Source of the DNA: Prochloraceae cyanobacterium
GTDB taxonomy: Bacteria; Cyanobacteriota; Cyanobacteriia; Cyanobacteriales; JASJDA01
NCBI GenBank assembly: GCA_030065755.1
Contig: JASJDA010000097.1
Coordinates: 1 to 34,122, forward strand
Length of the DNA: 34,122 nt
Direction of reading: 5' to 3'
Both the position numbers and the translations under genes were made by a program. Under the pieces are notes generated by a model. The model worked only from the letters and a program-made list of their open reading frames with translations, had not been told where the DNA came from and searched no databases. Each line of letters starts with the position of its first letter. Position 1 is the stretch's first letter. This document shows positions 8,004 to 13,988 of the stretch, in pieces.

Positions 8004-9266
8004 ATGAAAATCATACCTAACAAAACCTTACAAAAAGGTAAATATATTCTCGTACAAGAATTAGGACAAGGAGGTTTCGGCGTTACCTACAAAGCCATTA
8101 ACCAAATTCTCAATGAAGAAGTGGTAATTAAAACTCTCAAGTTAAACTCGACACAAGATAAATACCGCGTTAATTTGAGAAAGCAGTTTTTGGATGAAGC
8201 CAGAAGACTCCTTAAATGTTCTCATCCCCACATAGTTCGGTTGCGAGAATTTTTTACCGAAGACGAACTTCCCTACATTGTAATGGACTACATCCCTGGC
8301 CCTACTTTAGATAAGGTTGTTATGCCCGACAACCCCCTGCCAGAAGCTACCGCGATCGAATACATTCGCCAAGTAGGAGAGGCTTTAAAAGTCGTTCATC
8401 AAAATGGCTTACTCCACCGCGATGTCAAACCACAAAATCTTATTTTGCGTCAAGATACTCAAGAAGTAGTGCTGATTGATTTTGGCATTGCTAGAGAGTT
8501 TCGATCGGGAACAGTTCAGACCCATACCAGCCTTTTTTCAGAAGGCTATGCTCCGATCGAACAGTATATACTTAAAGCCCAGCGCACCCCTGCAACCGAT
8601 ATTTATGGTTTAGCTGCTACTCTTTACACTTTACTCACGGCTCAAGTGCCTATAGCTGCTAGCTTGCGCGATCGCATGCCCATGCAGTCGCCCAAAGAAA
8701 TTAAACCTCGCTTGAGCAAGACTATCTCAGAAGTAGTCATGTGGGGAATGGCAGTGGAACTACAGCAACGCCCTGCTACCGTAGATCAATGGCTAAAAGT
8801 ACTTTTGGCACGTGACAATAATAGGAGTGGAATTTCAGCCGCAATGCAAAACACTTCTTTAATGCCAACCAAATCCGATACAGGGAACCACGTCCGTTCG
8901 ATTGACCGCGATCGAGAGCGAAAGGCGGCTAAAATTCCCATGGAGAATAAGGGACTATTTGTAGCCAAAGCGATCGCTATTTTTAGTTTGATAGTAGCTT
9001 TAGCTCCACTTATTAAGTCCAAACTAGTAGACGAAAACCAGAGGAATATGACTTTGCTTAAAAGTTGGAACTTACAATTGACTGCGTGCGATCGGGATGC
9101 TGTATCGATTTACATGAAAAATGAAAAATATTGTGTCGAAGCCGACCACGAACACCAACTTTATTCAGGAGAAAGTTTTAAATGGAATGGTGGGAATCGT
9201 CTGGTTCACATACCGACAAAAAACACTGGGGATAAGGACGATAAAGAATTTAAATTTGAGTTTTGA
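8004..9266 (+). CDS. Receptor-like Ser/Thr protein kinase
   Basis: A 420-residue protein: kinase domain at about 15-270, basic linker, one membrane helix near 318-340 and a C-terminal part of about 80 residues predicted outside the cytoplasm. All catalytic elements are present: Gly loop GQGGFG (21-26), K43, E65, HRDVKPQN (138-145) and DFG (159-161). It is therefore the active counterpart of the pseudokinase at 2279-3346. It ends the COP23/protease gene group, so a link between extracytoplasmic proteolysis and cytoplasmic phosphorylation is plausible but inferred. The coding end is disturbed: an 85-bp tandem duplication places the TGA stop at the repeat junction, and the second copy continues an alternative C-terminus in another frame. 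Confidence 0.9.
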   Translation: MKIIPNKTLQKGKYILVQELGQGGFGVTYKAINQILNEEVVIKTLKLNSTQDKYRVNLRKQFLDEARRLLKCSHPHIVRLREFFTEDELPYIVMDYIPGPTLDKVVMPDNPLPEATAIEYIRQVGEALKVVHQNGLLHRDVKPQNLILRQDTQEVVLIDFGIAREFRSGTVQTHTSLFSEGYAPIEQYILKAQRTPATDIYGLAATLYTLLTAQVPIAASLRDRMPMQSPKEIKPRLSKTISEVVMWGMAVELQQRPATVDQWLKVLLARDNNRSGISAAMQNTSLMPTKSDTGNHVRSIDRDRERKAAKIPMENKGLFVAKAIAIFSLIVALAPLIKSKLVDENQRNMTLLKSWNLQLTACDRDAVSIYMKNEKYCVEADHEHQLYSGESFKWNGGNRLVHIPTKNTGDKDDKEFKFEF

Positions 9267-9344
9267 ATGGAAAGGTGGGAATCGTCTGATTCACATACCG
9301 ACAAAAAACACTGGGGATAAGGACGATAAACAATTTGTTTTTCA
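9175..9344. repeat. 85-bp tandem duplication at the end of the kinase gene
   Basis: Copy 1 is 9175-9259 and copy 2 is 9260-9344, about 90 percent identical and directly adjacent. Because 85 is not a multiple of three, the duplication shifts frame. In the annotated kinase frame copy 1 reads WNGGNRLVHIPTKNTGDKD and the TGA falls at the start of copy 2. In the shifted frame copy 2 reads WKGGNRLIHIPTKNTGDKD and runs on to QFVFQLILSN before TAA at 9361-9363. The copy-2 reading is probably the ancestral C-terminus. Confidence 0.85.
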
Positions 9345-9517
9345 GCTAATATTATCGAACTAATCTCTAACAAAAATATTAAATTATCTATACTATTGTT
9401 ATATATTGCTTATATTTTTTGAATCGCCGTCTATAATCAATAGAAGATATTTGGCGATAAGTTAATAATTTAGAAATAAAATTTCCCTCGAAACTTTTTA
9501 GTTAGACTCGCAAGAAG

Positions 9518-9550
9518 TCCCACATCTGCAATCTATAATTCAGTGTGGGA
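9518..9550. repeat. Hairpin with 7-bp perfect stem
   Basis: TCCCACA at 9518-9524 pairs exactly with TGTGGGA at 9544-9550 over a 19-base loop. It lies between the kinase gene and the zinc-ribbon gene. There is no T-run, so it is not a classical terminator. It could be a transposon-end hairpin or act in the leader of the zinc-ribbon mRNA. Confidence 0.35.
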
Positions 9551-9597
9551 ATATGTCACAATAGAAATAACTATTAAACGTAAGCCAGGAGACTACT

Positions 9598-9978
9598 GTG
9601 AATCGAGACATCCCTAAGCTATCTTGGATTAACAACTCTGGTCTGGGCTGTTGGCTTAGTCTGTTGCTAATGGGATTGTTACTGGGGTCTGTTGGTCTAG
9701 GTTGGCTGGTCAATGGATTTTTAATAATAGTTGCTATATTGCTGGTATTACCAATTATTTCTTGGTTAGTATTTCGCTGGTGGTTACAACGCAATCTCAT
9801 AGTAGACCAATGTCCAGTTTGTCAATACGAATTTACTGGATTGGCTGGAAGTCAGTGTCAATGTCCGAGTTGTGGAGAGCTTCTTAAAGTTGAATCCGGT
9901 CGCTTTTCCCGCTTTACTCCTCCTGGAACTATTGATGTAGAAGCTGTTGATGTGGAAGCAAAGCAACTAGAAGAGTAA
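9598..9978 (+). CDS. Membrane protein with C-terminal zinc ribbon
   Basis: A 126-residue protein starting at GTG 9598 with AGGAG at 9587-9591. Two hydrophobic helices (about 17-37 and 41-62) are followed by a cytoplasmic four-cysteine zinc ribbon: C72xxC75 and C89xxC92 (CPVC and CPSC). The last 20 residues are acidic. Short membrane-anchored zinc ribbons of this kind are widespread in cyanobacteria but without assigned function. It lies 230 bp after the kinase gene on the same strand and is followed by a hairpin, so it is probably its own transcription unit. Confidence 0.75.
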   Translation: MNRDIPKLSWINNSGLGCWLSLLLMGLLLGSVGLGWLVNGFLIIVAILLVLPIISWLVFRWWLQRNLIVDQCPVCQYEFTGLAGSQCQCPSCGELLKVESGRFSRFTPPGTIDVEAVDVEAKQLEE

Positions 9979-9983
9979 GCTCA

Positions 9984-10004
9984 CCCTCGGCTGAAGCGCG
10001 AGGG
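9984..10004 (+). terminator. GC-rich hairpin after the zinc-ribbon gene
   Basis: CCCTCG at 9984-9989 pairs with CGAGGG at 9999-10004, starting 5 bp after the stop codon. Only a short, interrupted T-run (CTTTCG) follows, so it may terminate transcription weakly. Similar CCCTCGG hairpins occur at ends of IS200/IS605 elements, and the next 500 bp contain mobile debris, so it may be a leftover transposon end. Confidence 0.45.
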
Positions 10005-10329
10005 CTTTCGCCTTCGCAATTCAGAAAAGAGTTTTTCAGTAGCCCTGCAACTTAAACCTAGTCTCATATTGGGGAGCATTCAGCCTAAATCGCGAACCTC
10101 TAGGTCGGCTTACATTCCTCGTTTAACCCAAACAATACGAGAGCTTGGACGAAGGATATTTTTTCTTCACCGAGGTTATTTTCTCGGACGACCCCCGAAT
10201 TCAACAAAACTCGACATTGAATTCTTGACTCAAATTTACGAGACTCTCGCTGTACTCTGTCTTACTGCATAGCCGTTTCTCCTGAGTAAATGAGTGCCTT
10301 TGCTTTTCAGATTATAATAAGTGTACTAA
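10005..10329. other. Stretch without a supported gene
   Basis: About 325 bp between the zinc-ribbon hairpin and the small ribbon-helix-helix gene. A 67-codon open frame at 10069-10272 has unusual basic composition (SRTSRSAYIP, LGRRIFFLHRGYFLGRP) and no clear ribosome site; I do not support it as a gene. The stretch may be the decayed part of an insertion element. Confidence 0.4.
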
Positions 10330-10338
10330 ATGGTACAC
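10321..10338. promoter_or_regulatory. Inverted repeat overlapping the start codon (auto-operator candidate)
   Basis: GTGTAC at 10321-10326 and GTACAC at 10333-10338 form perfect 6-bp arms around TAAATG. The start codon of the ribbon-helix-helix gene sits at 10330-10332, inside the palindrome. CopG/Arc-type proteins bind such short palindromes and commonly repress their own genes, so this is a natural auto-operator. Confidence 0.5.
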
Positions 10339-10491
10339 ATTATCTCAAGAACAGAACAGCTAAAAGTAAGACTAACTAAGAAAGAAATGGAAAAATTAGA
10401 AGCTTATGCACAATCGAAAGGATACTCAAAATCAGAAGTTATCAGGGATTACATTAAACGATTACCAAAGATTAACCCTGACGGGGGATAA
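10330..10491 (+). CDS. Small ribbon-helix-helix (CopG-type) DNA-binding protein
   Basis: A 53-residue protein (start ATG 10330). The pattern is typical of the CopG/Arc fold: a beta strand (EQLKVRLTKKE), helix A (MEKLEAYAQSKG), a turn with S-K-S-E and helix B (VIRDYIKRL). Such solo proteins are frequent next to TnpB-type or toxin genes in cyanobacteria. No toxin or tnpB is seen downstream. The final codons and the stop lie within a perfect hairpin, so the 3' end seems merged with a mobile-element end. It is probably a relic of a mobile or toxin-antitoxin unit that may still repress its own promoter. Confidence 0.7.
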   Translation: MVHIISRTEQLKVRLTKKEMEKLEAYAQSKGYSKSEVIRDYIKRLPKINPDGG

Positions 10492-10535
10492 ATCCCCCGT
10501 GTCGCGTTTCATCCCCCCTATGAATAGAGGGGCTT
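10481..10535. repeat. Hairpin pair at the end of the small RHH gene
   Basis: The first hairpin is ACGGGGGAT, AA, ATCCCCCGT at 10481-10500, a perfect 9-bp stem that contains the stop codon. It is followed at about 10514-10533 by CCCCTAT/ATAGAGGGG-type complementarity. Tightly packed GC hairpins such as these are typical of the 3' end of IS200/IS605 and TnpB elements, where they belong to the excision end and the guide RNA. Here there is no tnpA or tnpB. Confidence 0.5.
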
Positions 10536-11035
10536 CCACGCTCCCGTGAGGTTCTCGTGAGTGAGCGTTAAATCGGTATAAACCGAAGCAAAACGTATTA
10601 ATCGAGCGGAGAAAATTCCTGACTATAGCTCGATCGTCTCAAAACCTTGGGGTGTACAACCAATCTCCCCTGCTCCCCTGCTCCCCGAAGGATATCTTTA
10701 TTTTTATAGAGGGAACCCTCTGTTGCAGTAAAGTTAATTGTCACAACAGATAAGTTAAATAAAAAGGGTTCCCTCTATAAAAATAGAATCATTAGACCCC
10801 TGCTCCCCTGCCCCTTTCACCAAATAATTTTGGCTCTTTCCGAACAGTATTGACCCCCCACACTTCCCTCTCCCTCTCAATTAATGATTGCTCTTGATTA
10901 CTGAATCGGTGTTCTAGGGGAGGATATTTTCCGGTGATGCCCAAACTGTTAAAAGATCCTTTCTGCCAAGATCCTACAGACCTCTATATAACAGTTGTAC
11001 CCAAACAGCTCGAACGAACTATTTTGCCAGAATAA
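10536..11035. other. Gene-free stretch with MITE and C-rich repeats
   Basis: No gene is seen. The stretch has short C-rich direct repeats (CTGCTCCCC type) on both sides of the 87-bp MITE at 10699-10785, then unremarkable sequence before the solute-binding-protein remnant. CTGCTCCCCTGC strings are common dispersed low-complexity sequence in cyanobacteria. It may hold upstream control sequence for the hybrid kinase, but I see no clear promoter. Confidence 0.5.
10699..10785. mobile_element. 87-bp MITE with perfect 20-bp terminal inverted repeats
   Basis: The left end, 10699-10718, is TATTTTTATAGAGGGAACCC; the right end, 10766-10785, is its exact reverse complement. Only 47 bp lie between, without coding capacity. 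The element interrupts a run of C-rich repeats that continues on both sides. Perfect arms imply recent mobility or selection for the structure. It is probably mobilised in trans by a DDE transposase whose ends match GAGGGAACCC; family not determined. Confidence 0.7.
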
Positions 11036-11157
11036 GTATTTAACCCAGCATTGAGCCAAGTTTACTCCGAGGCTGTTTGGCCAAAAGCAATAAAAAAATC
11101 ATTGCCAATGGTATGTCAACTCAAGTTGCTGTTGGAGAAGCACTTGAAAAAATTTAG
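11036..11157 (+). pseudogene. Remnant of an ABC-transporter solute-binding protein tail
   Basis: Reading from 11036 gives VFNPALSQVYSEAVWPKAIKK; after a one-base shift at the seven-A run near 11091-11097 it continues as IIANGMSTQVAVGEALEKI and stops at TAG 11155-11157. This is the typical C-terminal helix end of sugar ABC-type extracellular solute-binding proteins. The rest of the gene is absent, so it is a decayed fragment. It ends only 15 bp before the hybrid histidine kinase start. Confidence 0.6.
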
Positions 11158-11172
11158 AGAAATTATGAGAAA

Positions 11173-13638
11173 ATGGCAATAACATATAATACTAAAAGTA
11201 AAAAAATAGAAAGTAAAATGAAGTTTTTAAATAAAAGCTTAAATTTACAGCTAGTTACTTCCTTCTATCTCTTATCTTTAGTAACTGTCAGTTCTGTAGC
11301 GATCGGGGCTTACAATCTTGGTAAACAATCTCTTAAAGAATCTATTTTCGCTAGACTAAATGTAGCTTCCTCAATTAAAGAAGAACAGATAGGAGAATGG
11401 CTAGACAACCAATACAGAGATGTATTTTTATCTGCCCAATTGCCAGAACTGCGAGAACAAGCTCAAATTCTATTAAATACTAAGAACGATTCAGAAAAGT
11501 TAAAAGACAAACAACTAGCTCGCGAAGTCCTTTCACAATATTTTTCAAATTTATTAAACATTAAGTCTGATATGCGAGAAATATCTATTCTTAGCAAGAA
11601 TAGTATTGTGGCTTTCTCGACAAATAAGGATACGATCGGTAAATATCGACCTATAGGCTGGACGACCACATATTTTACTGCAGATTACTTTGAATCTAAC
11701 GGAAAAAACATTAAGCCCACCTTTTACACCTCAACAATTACTGGCAAGCCAGAATTATCCTTAGCAACACCTATTTTTGACCGAAACGATCGCCCTGTAG
11801 GCGTAATTTTAATTGCTCTAAATCTAGAAAAAATAGATAATTTAATTCGGCAGCGAACTGGTTTGGGAAAGACTGGCGAAACATATCTGGTCAGTCGATT
11901 GCGAGAAAAAAATGCCTTCATCTCTTCAGAACAAACTTCGGAATCATCTCAAAGAGTTAGCAGTTCGGCTATTGAGGCAGCTACGGCAGGAAAAAATGGT
12001 GCTGGATTATATGAAAATTATAATGGAGTACCAGTTATAGGAGTGTATCGCTGGCTTGAAGGAAGAAATCTAGCACTACTAACTGAAATAAGTCAAGAAG
12101 AAGCATTTGACCCCGCCCAAAAACTAGCCAGGAACATTTTTCTAATCGGATTGAGCGTATCGGGAATGGTTTTGGTAGGGGTTATATTTGTTTCGCGTCG
12201 AATCACAAAACCGATTTTAGCTCTCACAGAGGCAGCTACTAAAGTAAATAGTGGAAATCTCAACTATCAAGCTTCAGTAAGGAGAGAAGATGAGATTGGA
12301 CTTCTAGCTAGTTCTTTTAATCAAATGGGTCAAAGACTGCGAAAGTCTTTTATTATTTTAAAAAAAGTAAATCAAGAACTAGAAAAAAGAGTAGCCCAAC
12401 GCACTAGAGAATTGAAAAAAGCCAAAGAAGCAGCAGAAGCTGCATCGAGAGCTAAAGACTTATTTCTGGTTAACATAAGCCACGAATTGCGCACCCCCCT
12501 CAACAGTATTTTGGGCTACTCCAGAAATATTCAGCACGCTCAAAATTTAGAATCAGATCAAGTCCTCGGTTTGAGAATTATCGAGCAAAGTGGATCTCAT
12601 CTATTAACGCTGATTAACGATATTTTAGACTTCTCGAAAAGTAAAGTTGGCAAGATGAAACTTTCCCCTTCTAACTTGTACTTGCCAAAATTCCTTGAAG
12701 ATATAGCCGCTACCCAAAATCTGAGGGCACAAGAAAAAGATATTCTGTTTAAATATGAAATTGTCGGCTCTTTACCCGAAGCCATCATACTTGACGAAAA
12801 ACGACTGAGACAGGTTTTGTTAAATCTGTTAAGTAATGCAGTTAAGTTCACAAATTCTGGAATTGTTACCTTCAGAGTTAGCGCGATCGGGGAAAAGATC
12901 GAATCCGGACAGTTATTACCCCAGCAACAACTTCGTTTTGAAGTAATCGATACTGGAGTGGGGATTAGTTCTTCTGTTTTAGAAAAGATTTTCCTTCCCT
13001 TCGAGCAAGCAGGGGATCTCTCAACTCATTCAGAAGGGACGGGTTTGGGTTTATCTATCAGCAAGCAACTAATTGAATTGATGGGTAGTAAGATTCACGT
13101 GAAAAGTCAATTAGGAAGTGGTTCGACTTTTTGGTTCGATCTTGCGGTAGATGTGGTTGACCTCGAAGAACAACCGAATCCCCAATCACAAGAGAATAAG
13201 CGAATATTAGGTTATAAAGGAGATGTTCGTCGGATTTTAATAGTAGACGATCGCAAAGAAAATCGGGAACTTTTGTTTCTCATTCTTCAATCCTTGGGCT
13301 TTAAGGTAGAAGAAGCAATTAATGGTCAAGAGGGATTGCAAGTTGCTCGATCTCTGCAACCAGATCTGATTTTAACCGATTTGCTGATGCCTGTTAAAAC
13401 AGGTCTGAAGATGGTTGCTGAACTCAGACAAATACCTGAGTTTAGAGAAATACCGATTATTGGTGTTTCTGCCAGCACGTTTGAAATAATGGAAGAGAAA
13501 AGCCTTGGTGTTGGCTGCGATGCTTTTTTATCTAAACCGATCGACGAGTTGGAATTACTAAATCTGTTGCAACAGTATTTGCATCTAGAATGGGCGTACA
13601 ATTTGCCAGAACAAGTAAGAGAGCAACATTTCAATTAA
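11173..13638 (+). CDS. Hybrid sensor histidine kinase (Cache-HAMP-HisKA-HATPase-receiver)
   Basis: An 821-residue membrane sensor. If translation starts at 11173 a polar N-tail precedes the first membrane helix (29-50); ATG 11218 is an alternative start. An extracytoplasmic double-Cache-like sensor spans about 51-320, the second helix is 321-341, and HAMP and a coiled coil span 342-428. The H-box is intact with H437 in NISHELRTPLN. The N-box is NLLSNAVKFT (N555), G1 is DTGVGI (593-598) and G2 is GTGLGL (622-627). A C-terminal receiver has D692-D693, phospho-acceptor D736 and K788. It should autophosphorylate and pass phosphate to its own receiver. No output domain follows. It is the intact paralogue of the next gene. 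Confidence 0.93.
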   Translation: MAITYNTKSKKIESKMKFLNKSLNLQLVTSFYLLSLVTVSSVAIGAYNLGKQSLKESIFARLNVASSIKEEQIGEWLDNQYRDVFLSAQLPELREQAQILLNTKNDSEKLKDKQLAREVLSQYFSNLLNIKSDMREISILSKNSIVAFSTNKDTIGKYRPIGWTTTYFTADYFESNGKNIKPTFYTSTITGKPELSLATPIFDRNDRPVGVILIALNLEKIDNLIRQRTGLGKTGETYLVSRLREKNAFISSEQTSESSQRVSSSAIEAATAGKNGAGLYENYNGVPVIGVYRWLEGRNLALLTEISQEEAFDPAQKLARNIFLIGLSVSGMVLVGVIFVSRRITKPILALTEAATKVNSGNLNYQASVRREDEIGLLASSFNQMGQRLRKSFIILKKVNQELEKRVAQRTRELKKAKEAAEAASRAKDLFLVNISHELRTPLNSILGYSRNIQHAQNLESDQVLGLRIIEQSGSHLLTLINDILDFSKSKVGKMKLSPSNLYLPKFLEDIAATQNLRAQEKDILFKYEIVGSLPEAIILDEKRLRQVLLNLLSNAVKFTNSGIVTFRVSAIGEKIESGQLLPQQQLRFEVIDTGVGISSSVLEKIFLPFEQAGDLSTHSEGTGLGLSISKQLIELMGSKIHVKSQLGSGSTFWFDLAVDVVDLEEQPNPQSQENKRILGYKGDVRRILIVDDRKENRELLFLILQSLGFKVEEAINGQEGLQVARSLQPDLILTDLLMPVKTGLKMVAELRQIPEFREIPIIGVSASTFEIMEEKSLGVGCDAFLSKPIDELELLNLLQQYLHLEWAYNLPEQVREQHFN

Positions 13639-13988
13639 TATTTCTCAAGAAGTTATTCTAGATATGAATAATACTGACGCGCAAATCAAAGATTATGTGC
13701 GTTACTTTTGTATTAGATATTCTCGGGCTCATTGCAATTGACTAATCTTAACAAAGAGTATTATTATAGACTTTGTAATACATTTTAAATAAATATTAAA
13801 AATCCTTGACAAATAATGCTCGATCGTTTTTGGAGTAAAAAGGTCTATATTTTAGTATTTAAATATTAAATATATAATCAAAAGCAAGCATTATTTATTT
13901 TGTATTCAAAAATTCGAGGCCAAGGTAAGTGAAGCAATAAAAAACTATCTTTTTCAGAGTAAATATAATTGTTCGATCCCAATAAACT
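13639..13988. other. AT-rich intergenic stretch between the two hybrid kinases
   Basis: 350 bp, very AT-rich, no gene seen. A TTGACA-like hexamer occurs near 13806 without a convincing -10 partner, and several TATTTAAATATT-type palindromic AT strings follow near 13855-13875. The length suggests that the second kinase has its own promoter and is not simply read through from the first. Confidence 0.5.

Noticed and set aside
9121-9363. 80-codon frame overlapping the kinase end as a separate gene
   Set aside because: Its first half is out-of-frame kinase sequence; only its tail is meaningful, as the shifted second copy of the 85-bp duplication.
10069-10272. 67-codon plus-strand frame
   Set aside because: Unusual basic composition, no ribosome site and no recognisable family; it lies among mobile debris.
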